The translations under genes were made by a program, and so were the position numbers. This document shows, piece after piece, positions 1-6,649 of a DNA stretch of 10,476 bases. Numbering within the stretch: position 1 is the first letter of the stretch; each line of letters begins with the position of its first letter. The notes under the pieces were generated by a model. The model worked only from the letters and a program-made list of their open reading frames with translations. It was not told the origin of the DNA and did not search any database. The DNA is from Desulfobacteria bacterium (GTDB lineage Bacteria > Desulfobacterota > Desulfobacteria > Desulfobacterales > C00003060): assembly GCA_030145035.1 (NCBI GenBank), contig JAQYWL010000553.1, forward strand, positions 1 to 10,476, written 5' to 3'.

Positions 1-450
1 ATCTCTGAAACTGTATATCACGAGGTAGTAACCGCAGGGTTATCTATTGGGGCCAAGGATGCTGAAGTGGTGGACAAGTTCTGCCGCAGTAAAGAGATCA
101 CCATTTTCCCTTCAAAAGAACTAAAAGAGGTTTCCTTAAATGCGATCTCCGAACTACATCCGGGCGAATTAGAAACAATAAAAATGGCACTGCAAATTTA
201 TGCTGACCACATTTTATTGGATGACCTCGATGCCCGCGAGGTAGCTGAGATAAATATCAAAGAGCAATCAGGTACTACTATCGTGAAAGGGACATTAGGT
301 ATCCTGGCAGAATTGTATCAAAAAAACCTAATTTCCAAAGCACAATTTGAAGAATATCTTGAAGCGATAAAGAATCGAAGAGATATTTGGATAAGTTCGA
401 ATCTGTGCCACAAATTAATGGAAGCTTTGGAAGCTGGAACCCTCGATTGA
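1..450 (+). CDS. PIN-domain (DUF3368) protein, 5' end outside window
   Basis: The reading frame is open from the first base, so the gene enters from the left and 149 residues remain. A GTG at 67 is an internal codon rather than the likely start, because the frame and the family similarity extend upstream of it. The order of features matches DUF3368, a VapC-like PIN ribonuclease family: a segment resembling PEAVYEEVV at residues 2-10, an acidic HPGELETIKMA motif near residues 52-62, then ILLDDLDAREVA near 70-81 and GTLGILAELYQKNLIS near 95-110. The GELE glutamate and the LLDD aspartates are the expected metal-binding acids. The first PIN aspartate would lie upstream of the window. DUF3368 proteins usually act as toxins beside a small UPF0175-type antitoxin, so a partner is expected just upstream. 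Recognition is by eye at family level; toxin activity is inferred. Confidence 0.72.
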   Translation: MSETVYHEVVTAGLSIGAKDAEVVDKFCRSKEITIFPSKELKEVSLNAISELHPGELETIKMALQIYADHILLDDLDAREVAEINIKEQSGTTIVKGTLGILAELYQKNLISKAQFEEYLEAIKNRRDIWISSNLCHKLMEALEAGTLD

Positions 451-530
451 TATAATTGGATTCGGTAGTTCAATCGGTACCGTTTCATGTCCATGCTGGT
501 AGGATAGGTCACTGAATTGACAGGAAAAAG

Positions 531-829
531 ATGAGGATCATTTATGCGGCTGATCTGCATGGTATTGAAGGGTTATATTCTGAGTTGTTTCGCCTTGCTC
601 TCAATCGGCGGGCAGAAGCAATAATCACCGGCAATTCATCGAAAGGCACCAGCCTTACCTCACCTTGCACGGCCACATACATGAAGCGCCTTCATGTTCT
701 GGAAGTTATTGGGACAAAATCGCCAATACCGTCTGCATCAATCCCGGCCAGGCGACCGGAGACCTCCATGCTGTTGTATTCGAGCTGGAAGATGTGCTGA
801 ATACAATAGATCATACCATCTTTGCATAA
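531..829 (+). pseudogene. Metallophosphoesterase remnant, internal deletion and frame change
   Basis: The N-terminal part, MRIIYAADLHGIEGLYSE, carries the DxH metal-binding motif that opens calcineurin-like phosphoesterases and is preceded by an AGGA ribosome site at about 521-524. At about 630-632 the family match leaves this frame and resumes one frame over. There QFIERHQPYLTLHGHIHEA holds the family GHxH motif and is followed by VCINPGQATGDLHAVVFELE, ending at a TAA at 827-829. Only about 33 plus 65 residues remain, whereas related enzymes have over 200, so the central GD and GNHD metal-binding blocks are gone. One deletion event of a length not divisible by three explains both the loss and the frame change. 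The plain reading frame continues to about 800 as nonsense. The gene is not functional as a phosphoesterase. Confidence 0.82.
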
Positions 830-1066
830 GTTGACCGCACAGGAGTTTCCATTTTTCAGACAGGATAAGCAAGACGGTGAGGATAGACAAGAATCGTCAG
901 AGAGGGAGGGCCTCAACATTCAACCTGTTATGGGAACCAGGTCAAAATGATGATAAAAGTCCTGATCTTCATGGCAAATATATTTGCAGATGATGCGGCA
1001 TTCGTTAGATCCGATACGGAGTGAAGCTTGCGCTAAATCCGAAATGTGAAGAACAATCATCGCCTA

Positions 1067-1094
1067 TTGACAAAGAGGAGCCATGCATTATGTT
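1067..1094 (+). promoter_or_regulatory. Candidate sigma-70 promoter for the ABC-dnaJ operon
   Basis: A perfect -35 hexamer TTGACA lies at 1067-1072. After a 16-base spacer comes TATGTT at 1089-1094, which keeps the key T, A and final T of the -10 consensus. Transcription would begin near 1101 and leave a leader of about 26 bases before the ATG at 1127. That ATG has only a weak ribosome site. The stretch from 830 to 1066 upstream holds no gene I can recognise. Confidence 0.45.
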
Positions 1095-1126
1095 AATAAG
1101 CTTTAGCCTATCTTTGCAGTAAGCCC

Positions 1127-2074
1127 ATGATTGAAGTTGATTGTCTGACCAAGTATTTTGGCTCTGTTCCAGCCGTAGTGGACGTCTCCTTTCGGGTAGA
1201 AAAGGGTGAAATCGTCGGATTTCTCGGACCCAATGGTGCCGGCAAGACGACAACGATTCGAATGCTCAATGGGTTTTTCCCGCCTACATCCGGCTCTGCA
1301 CGTATCAACGGCTTCGACGTATTTGACCGCTCCATAGATGTTCGAAGGCAACTCGGATACCTGCCCGAACACATACCTCTGTACAAAGAGATGAGAACAG
1401 AGGCCTATCTCAGGTTCGTAGCCGAGGTTAAAGGCGTGCCGGCAGGCCAGCGCCAAAGGGAGGTGGACCGTGTCATAGAGCAGTGCGGGCTGCGATCCGT
1501 GCGCAAAAAGTTTTTGGGTAAGCTATCTAAGGGATTTCAACAAAGGGTTGGTGTTGCCCAGGCCATTTTGAATGACCCTGACGTCCTGATCCTGGACGAG
1601 CCCACGATCGGTCTGGACCCGAAACAGATCATACAGATCCGGGAGTTGATAAAGAGTTTTGCCGGATATAAGACGGTCCTCCTGAGCACTCACATCCTTC
1701 CGGAGGTGAGCATGATTTGTCAAAGGGTTGTGATCATCAACGAGGGACGGATCGTGGCCGAAGATACCCCGGAAGGGCTGACCGGCAAGGATAAAACAAA
1801 GGTCGCTTTGGAGATAAAGGCACCCCGGGCTGAAACCCTAACAAGGCTTCGTGCTGTGCCGGGCGTTGCTGCCGTCTCTGCTGAGGCCCGGCCTGGAGGC
1901 CACACAGGCCGCTATGTGGTAGAGATGGAGCAGGGCAAGGATGTTCGAGACGCCATAGTTCAATCGATCGTGGGTGCAGGATGGTCACTCCTTGAAATGC
2001 ACACGCTCCGGCTGAGTCTGGAAGATATTTTTATCCGTCTCGTAACCGAAGAGCAAGGCAGGGAGGAGGTATGA
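1127..2074 (+). CDS. ABC-2 type transporter ATP-binding protein (GldA/NosF-like)
   Basis: This is the cytoplasmic ATPase of an ABC-2 exporter, 315 residues. The motifs are complete: Walker A GPNGAGKTT at 34-42, signature LSKGFQQR at 133-140, Walker B VLILDEPT at 153-160 followed by the D-loop GLD, and the H-loop histidine in STH at 187-189. The Q-loop reads GYLPE, as I recall for the gliding and nitrous-oxide (GldA, NosF) branch. The last 90 residues form the extra C-terminal domain common in ABC-2 ATPases. The start MIEVDCLTKYFG fits the family start, although its ribosome site is poor. The stop overlaps the permease start by four bases (ATGA), so the two are translationally coupled. The substrate is unknown; GldA homologues outside Bacteroidetes occur without gliding, so the name indicates family only. 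Confidence 0.93.
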   Translation: MIEVDCLTKYFGSVPAVVDVSFRVEKGEIVGFLGPNGAGKTTTIRMLNGFFPPTSGSARINGFDVFDRSIDVRRQLGYLPEHIPLYKEMRTEAYLRFVAEVKGVPAGQRQREVDRVIEQCGLRSVRKKFLGKLSKGFQQRVGVAQAILNDPDVLILDEPTIGLDPKQIIQIRELIKSFAGYKTVLLSTHILPEVSMICQRVVIINEGRIVAEDTPEGLTGKDKTKVALEIKAPRAETLTRLRAVPGVAAVSAEARPGGHTGRYVVEMEQGKDVRDAIVQSIVGAGWSLLEMHTLRLSLEDIFIRLVTEEQGREEV

Positions 2075-2838
2075 GAAGTTTTTATGCCATTTTCAAGCGG
2101 GAATTGTATGTCTATTTTTCATCCCCCATTGCTTATGTGGTGGTGACTATTTTTCTGCTTCTTTCCGGTTACTTCTTTTACAGTGCCTTTGCCTATTTCA
2201 GTATGATCAGCATGCAGGCCATGAGGATGCCAGGTGTTGGTGGGATCAATGTGACGGAGATGGTGTTGCATCCTACCTTCGGCAACATGAGTGTCATCAT
2301 GCTCTTGATGATGCCCCTTTTGACTATGCGCCTTTTTGCCGAAGAGAAGAAGGCGGGTACTCTAGAATTGATGTTGAGCTATCCGGTCCGTGAAACCGAA
2401 CTGCTTTTCGGAAAGTTCGCCGCCTGCATGGTGGTCTTTTTTATCATGCTTTTCCTGACCTGGCTCTATCCGTTCCTTTTGTGGTTGTATGCCAAGCCTG
2501 ACATCGGCCCTATCGTAACGGGTTATCTGGGGCTTTTCTTGATGGGGGCTGCCTTTATCGCTTTAGGGCTTATGGTATCTTCCCTCACAGAAAACCAGAT
2601 TGTAGCGGCAGCTATTTCCTTTGGGGCGATCCTGATGTTCTGGCTTATAGGCTGGTCCGAGGCCTTTGCGGGGCCCGCTTTGGGAAAAGTCCTTTCTCAC
2701 CTTTCACTGCTTGGACACTTTGAAAACTTCTCAAAGGGTGTGATCGACACCCGTGACATGGTCTACTATATTAACTTTAACATTCTGTTTCTCTTTATGA
2801 CCATGCGATCCCTGGAGTCGAAACGATGGCGAGGATAG
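2071..2838 (+). CDS. ABC-2 type transporter permease (GldF-like)
   Basis: The product has 255 residues with six hydrophobic segments at roughly 19-41, 68-88, 115-138, 147-172, 177-196 and 227-246, the layout of an ABC-2 inner-membrane subunit. The short N-terminal cytoplasmic stretch FKRELYVYFSSPIAYV is typical of GldF-like permeases. So is the segment RLFAEEKKAGTLELMLSYPV after the second membrane span, which is the probable coupling helix that contacts the ATPase. Translation begins inside the preceding stop (ATGA) behind a strong GGGAGGAGG ribosome site. The end overlaps the next gene by 13 bases. It almost certainly forms a transporter with the ATPase at 1127-2074. The cargo cannot be read from sequence. 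Confidence 0.92.
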   Translation: MRSFYAIFKRELYVYFSSPIAYVVVTIFLLLSGYFFYSAFAYFSMISMQAMRMPGVGGINVTEMVLHPTFGNMSVIMLLMMPLLTMRLFAEEKKAGTLELMLSYPVRETELLFGKFAACMVVFFIMLFLTWLYPFLLWLYAKPDIGPIVTGYLGLFLMGAAFIALGLMVSSLTENQIVAAAISFGAILMFWLIGWSEAFAGPALGKVLSHLSLLGHFENFSKGVIDTRDMVYYINFNILFLFMTMRSLESKRWRG

Positions 2839-4484
2839 AGCAGGCAAAACTCTTCACGGGCTTGGGATATGCGGGGTTCATTATCATCGTGGTCACGGCC
2901 ATAGCCTATGGCATGATACCTGCCGCGCAAAGCTATACCTGGGTCGCATGGATCGTTGGCCTCCTGTGTCTGGTTGCTTATGTGGTTGGCAGCTTTAACA
3001 CCATTCGAGACTATTTCAAGAAGCGATCAGCCCGACACGGGGTCAATGCCTTCATCCTGATTTTACTTGTTTTGGGCATCCTGGTTTTTGTGGAGGCCAT
3101 TTCCGCCAGACACAGTGCGCGATTCGACCTCACAGTTAGCAAGCGATTCACCCTTTCAGAACAAACGTCAAAGATATTGAAGAACTTGGAAAAACCGGTC
3201 CGCATCACAGCCTTTTACCAGGAGGCGTCACCACAGGCCGAAGAGGCCAGGGGACTCCTTGACCAGTATGCTTACGCCTCACGGAAGATCTCTTTCAAGT
3301 TTGTGGATCCGGATCGGTTCCCTGGAGAGGCCAGACGTTACAAGATCACTGCTTACGGCACCCTAATACTCGGGTCAGAGACCCGTGAAGAGAAGATAAC
3401 CCAGGCCACCGAGCAAGAACTGACCAACGCCCTGTTGCGAGTGACGCGGAAAGGGGAAAAGGTCGTCTACCTTACGACCGGACATGATGAAAAATCGACT
3501 GAGAACTATGGGAAGGACGGTTACAGCGGTGTAAAAAAAGCCATAGAGGACCAAAACTATGTGGTGCGAGACCTTCTTCTGATGCGAGCCGAGGAGGTAC
3601 CGGCAGACGCCTCGGTGCTCATCATTGCAGGCCCCGGGAAAACCTTCTTCCCTGAAGAGATTTCCACCCTAAAGCGCTTCATTGATCAGGGAGGACATCT
3701 GTTGATCCTCATCGATCCGGAAACCGATACCGGCCTGAGAGGGTTTTTGAAATCGTGCGGCATTGAGGTAAGCCAAGACGTCATTGTGGATAAGCTGAGC
3801 AGGCTCTTTGGAGCCGATTATCTCACCCCCATTGTCTCTCAGTACGCTGGTTACCACCCCATCACCGAGAATTTCAAGGCGGCATCTTTCTTTCCACTTG
3901 CCAGATCTGTCAGCGCGGCAAAGGATTTGCCCCGGCACGTGCAAAACACAGAACTGGCCAAAACAGGGCCAAGCAGTTGGGCTGAGAGCGATCTTGTGAT
4001 GCTCAAGAAAGGCCATGCCTCTTTTGACAACGAGAAGGATACCATGGGACCGATCCCGGTGGCCGTGGTCTCGACCATCCAGCACGAACCCAAGGAAGCA
4101 AAAGATAGTCAGGGCGAGGGTTTGGCCTCCGGCCCGGAGGGGCCTCCGGCCCGGAGGGGAGGGGGTGAAGACCCAACGGAAGAGCCCGATGACAAGAAGG
4201 ATGCCCTGCGGCCAGCGAGAATTGTCGTGTTTGGAGATTCCGACTTTGCCGGCAATTCCTATCTGAACCTATCTGGTAACCGGGATCTTTTCATGAACAC
4301 ACTGAGCTGGTTGGCAGAAGAAGAGGACCTCATTGCCATTCGCCCGAAAAAGCGAGAAAGCCAGCCTGTCGTCCTCTCATATATCCAGGGCCGGGTCATA
4401 TTCTGGGCTTCGGTTGTGCTGCTGCCCGCAACAGTGATGATCTTTGGTATTGTCGTCTTGCGCCTTAGAAGAATCGCCAAATGA
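2826..4484 (+). CDS. GldG-family ABC transporter auxiliary protein
   Basis: This is a 552-residue membrane protein of the GldG/ABC_transp_aux family. Membrane spans lie near residues 12-32, 38-57 and 73-91, followed by a long external region and one C-terminal span near 524-546. The segment RFDLTVSKRFTLSEQTSKIL at about 99-118 is the usual family entry to the external domain. It is followed by a ThuA or glutamine-amidotransferase-like fold with VVYLTTGHDEKS near 213-224 and LIIAGPGKTFFPEEI near 267-281. VVFGDSDFAGNSYL near 469-482 is another family hallmark. A Gly-Pro-Arg-rich linker at about 428-460 contains a 17-base tandem duplication described separately. Overlaps with both neighbours place it in one transcription unit with the ATPase and permease. 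In other bacteria such proteins support export or envelope remodelling; the precise role here is unknown. Confidence 0.9.
   Translation: MARIEQAKLFTGLGYAGFIIIVVTAIAYGMIPAAQSYTWVAWIVGLLCLVAYVVGSFNTIRDYFKKRSARHGVNAFILILLVLGILVFVEAISARHSARFDLTVSKRFTLSEQTSKILKNLEKPVRITAFYQEASPQAEEARGLLDQYAYASRKISFKFVDPDRFPGEARRYKITAYGTLILGSETREEKITQATEQELTNALLRVTRKGEKVVYLTTGHDEKSTENYGKDGYSGVKKAIEDQNYVVRDLLLMRAEEVPADASVLIIAGPGKTFFPEEISTLKRFIDQGGHLLILIDPETDTGLRGFLKSCGIEVSQDVIVDKLSRLFGADYLTPIVSQYAGYHPITENFKAASFFPLARSVSAAKDLPRHVQNTELAKTGPSSWAESDLVMLKKGHASFDNEKDTMGPIPVAVVSTIQHEPKEAKDSQGEGLASGPEGPPARRGGGEDPTEEPDDKKDALRPARIVVFGDSDFAGNSYLNLSGNRDLFMNTLSWLAEEEDLIAIRPKKRESQPVVLSYIQGRVIFWASVVLLPATVMIFGIVVLRLRRIAK
4124..4157 (+). 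repeat. 17-bp palindromic tandem duplication inside the GldG-like gene
   Basis: The unit GGCCTCCGGCCCGGAGG occurs twice without a gap, at 4124-4140 and 4141-4157. Each unit contains a perfect inverted repeat CCTCCGG-C-CCGGAGG. It lies in the low-complexity linker of the GldG-like protein. The unit length is not a multiple of three. Removing one unit would bring TGA at 4166-4168 into frame, and adding one would lead to the stop at 4264-4266, so either change removes the C-terminal membrane span. Confidence 0.9.
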
Positions 4485-5434
4485 ATGGAAAAAAAATAGC
4501 CTTTTTTTCGATCATCCTGTTCTTGCTAGTGGGTTTCTATTATTTTTATGAGGTCCGCTATACAGGAAAACAAAAAGAAAGGGCCGCCTCATCCAGGAAG
4601 GTTTTGAACATCAAAGACCACGACATTGAGTGTATACGTATTAAGAAGCCCAAGGAGACGGTAGTGCTCGAAAAAAGGGACAAGGAGTGGTTTTTGGTAG
4701 AACCGATCAAGGTGCGGGCTGACACATTGGCGGTTGACCAGATCATCAACACACTGGCAAACGCAACCTGGGAACGAGAGATCACCCCCATTCCCGAGGA
4801 TCTGGCCGACTTCGGTCTTGCCGATCCCGAGATAGAGGTGGCGCTTTCCGCCAAAGGGTTCTCTGAGCACTGCAAGGTCCTGATAGGGGCGGAAAATCCC
4901 ACGGGAAACATGCGGTATGTAAGGGTGGATCAGGAGGGAGGAGTGCTACTGGTACATGCTCGCTTAAAAGATGTCTTGGAAAAGACCCCTCATGATCTCC
5001 GCGACAAGCATGTCCTTCGATTTAAAGAAGACGATGTTTTCAAGATCGTGTGGCGTGCTGATGAGAAGACCTTTGTGGCCGAGAAAAAAGAAAATAAGTG
5101 GGTACTAATTGAGCCTGCCGGCAAAAAGATCACGGAGAGTGAAATCAGGAGCCTTGTTTGGCGACTAAAAGGCCTGAAGTTCAAAAAAATATATGAAAAA
5201 CCAGAGCATCCCGTTTCATACTACGGCCTGGACAAACCCTATGGCATGATCAGAGTCATGGATCAGGAGCAACAGATTATTGGGGGCCTGAGCTTCGGGA
5301 TGAAAAAAGAGCCCGCAGTCTCATACTATGCGAGGGCCGAGGCGGGCGACACGGTGTATGAGCTTTCTTACGACTTTATGAAGGACCTTCCAGAATCAGA
5401 AGAAGAAAAGGGGAAAGAGCAAGCAAAAGGATGA
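4481..5434 (+). CDS. DUF4340 membrane-anchored protein
   Basis: The 317-residue product has one N-terminal membrane span (about 6-24) with short basic flanks, so the rest is probably periplasmic. The body contains two similar modules. The first runs from DIECIRIKKPKETVVLEKR with EWFLVEPIKVRAD to DFGLADPEIEV (about 48-121). The second runs from DVFKIVWRADEKTFVAEKK with KWVLIEPAGKKI to YYGLDKPYGMIRV (about 185-260). The repeated pattern of a W-x-L-x-E-P strand followed by a Y/F-GL-D-P motif is characteristic of DUF4340. The gene overlaps the GldG-like gene by ATGA and dnaJ by ATGA. DUF4340 genes commonly follow GldAFG-type transporters, so it is probably a periplasmic partner of the complex; the biochemical role is unknown. 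The C-terminus is a charged Glu/Lys tail. Confidence 0.86.
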   Translation: MNGKKIAFFSIILFLLVGFYYFYEVRYTGKQKERAASSRKVLNIKDHDIECIRIKKPKETVVLEKRDKEWFLVEPIKVRADTLAVDQIINTLANATWEREITPIPEDLADFGLADPEIEVALSAKGFSEHCKVLIGAENPTGNMRYVRVDQEGGVLLVHARLKDVLEKTPHDLRDKHVLRFKEDDVFKIVWRADEKTFVAEKKENKWVLIEPAGKKITESEIRSLVWRLKGLKFKKIYEKPEHPVSYYGLDKPYGMIRVMDQEQQIIGGLSFGMKKEPAVSYYARAEAGDTVYELSYDFMKDLPESEEEKGKEQAKG

Positions 5435-6525
5435 CAGCTAAACGGGACTACTATGAAATTCTCGGCGTTGACCGCAATGCCGGTGATGATGCAATGAAGA
5501 CCAGTTACCGAAAGCTCGCCTTGAAATACCACCCGGACCGCAACCCTGGTGATAAGGAGGCCGAGGAGAGATTCAAGGAGGCTGCTGAGGCCTATGAGGT
5601 ACTCAGGGATTCCGAGAAAAGAAACATCTATGACCACTATGGGCATCAGGGTCTTCAAGGGACAGGTTTTTCCGGATTCCGGGGATTCGAAGACATATTC
5701 TCAAGCTTCAGTGACATCTTTGAGAACTTCTTTGGCTTCGGGACCGGTAGACGCTCCGGAACGGCATCACGCCGGGGGGCGGATCTCAGATATGACCTGA
5801 CGATCAGCTTTATGGATGCTGCCTTTGGGGTGGAGACCGAGATCGAAATCGAAAAACTCGAAAGCTGCCTTACCTGCCAGGCCACAGGATGTGAACCCGG
5901 AACTTACCCGGAAGACTGCCGCGCATGCGGTGGAACCGGACAAATCAGCCGAACCCAGGGTTTTTTCAGCATCAGAACCACCTGTCCCCATTGTCGCGGC
6001 GAGGGCCGAAGCATATCCCGCCCATGTCCTGAGTGCCGTGGAACAGGGCAAGTCGAGCGTAGAAAGAAGGTCTCTGCTAGGATCCCCCCTGGGGTGGATA
6101 CCGGCTCAAGGCTACGACTTGCCGGTGAAGGGGAAAGCGGTAGCCGGGGTGGGCTACCAGGAGACCTGTATGTTTTTATCCATGTGAAGCCCCATGACTT
6201 TTTCGAGCGCAACAACAATGACATCATCTGCCAGGTTCCTATCTCCTTTGCCCAGGCGGCGCTTGGCGCCGATATCGATGTGCCGACCCTGACAGGAGAA
6301 AAGAAGCTCCGCATCCCCAAGGGGACCCAGCCAGGCGAGGTGTTTCGGTTCAAAGGCGAAGGGATCCCCTCTCTGAGGGGTTACGGAAGGGGAGATCAGA
6401 TCATACAGGTGCTGGTAAAGACGCCTACGGGTCTCTCCAAGAAACAGGAAACCCTCCTGAAAGAGTTCGCAAGATTAGAGTCTGCCAAGCTATCCACGAA
6501 GATCAAGAAGATGTTTAAGCACTGA
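5431..6525 (+). CDS. dnaJ: Chaperone protein DnaJ
   Basis: This is a type I J-protein of 364 residues that stimulates DnaK ATPase and delivers unfolded clients in the cytoplasm. The J domain spans about 5-70 with HPD at 34-36. A short Phe/Gly-rich region follows to about 110. Four zinc-binding repeats lie at 146-153 (CLTCQATG), 163-170 (CRACGGTG), 185-192 (CPHCRGEG) and 199-206 (CPECRGTG); all eight cysteines are present, though the first repeat has Ala where Gly is usual. The substrate-binding and dimerisation part carries RIPPGVDTGSRLRLAGEGE and GDLYVFIHVKPH. The start ATG overlaps the DUF4340 stop (ATGA), so translation is coupled to a membrane-protein operon. No dnaK or grpE lies nearby, so this may be an additional DnaJ copy. 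Confidence 0.96.
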   Translation: MTAKRDYYEILGVDRNAGDDAMKTSYRKLALKYHPDRNPGDKEAEERFKEAAEAYEVLRDSEKRNIYDHYGHQGLQGTGFSGFRGFEDIFSSFSDIFENFFGFGTGRRSGTASRRGADLRYDLTISFMDAAFGVETEIEIEKLESCLTCQATGCEPGTYPEDCRACGGTGQISRTQGFFSIRTTCPHCRGEGRSISRPCPECRGTGQVERRKKVSARIPPGVDTGSRLRLAGEGESGSRGGLPGDLYVFIHVKPHDFFERNNNDIICQVPISFAQAALGADIDVPTLTGEKKLRIPKGTQPGEVFRFKGEGIPSLRGYGRGDQIIQVLVKTPTGLSKKQETLLKEFARLESAKLSTKIKKMFKH

Positions 6526-6530
6526 AGCGA

Positions 6531-6649
6531 GAACAAGGGGCTTCGCCCCAATTGGAGTATTGGAGTACTCCATCATTCCACGTGGATTGCACAAGTTAAC
6601 CGTCACTAAAACCTCTCTGATTTCATTAAGTTGTAGAAATTGCGAAACG
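6531..6649. repeat. Interspersed octamer-arm element, copy A
   Basis: This shortest copy lies between the convergent dnaJ and YchF-like genes. Its left end is GAACAAGGGGCTTCGCCCC, which contains a 5-bp GC stem (6537-6541 with 6545-6549). Next is AATTGG and two TGGAGT units spaced 8 bases apart, meeting ACTCCA and ATTCCA to form a compact hairpin (6558-6580); TGGAGTACTCCA at 6561-6572 is a perfect palindrome. The right end, AAAACCTC at 6608 through the TAGAAATT block to 6649, closely matches copy B at 8077-8119. It runs into the 3' end of the YchF-like gene. There is no T-run, but the hairpins could stop transcription from both sides. Confidence 0.72.

Noticed and set aside
466..500. tRNA-like D-arm sequence GGTAGTTCAATCGG
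   Set aside because: No acceptor stem, anticodon arm or T-loop could be fitted around it.
947..1024. 25-residue open frame starting ATGATG
   Set aside because: No ribosome site, no recognisable sequence, and the length is common by chance.
1083..1106. Seven-codon leader peptide behind a good AAAGAGGAG ribosome site
   Set aside because: It lies inside the best promoter candidate, upstream of the predicted transcript start, and has no regulatory pattern such as a run of one amino acid.
3669..4085. 138-residue minus-strand open frame
   Set aside because: It is antisense to the well-supported GldG-like gene.
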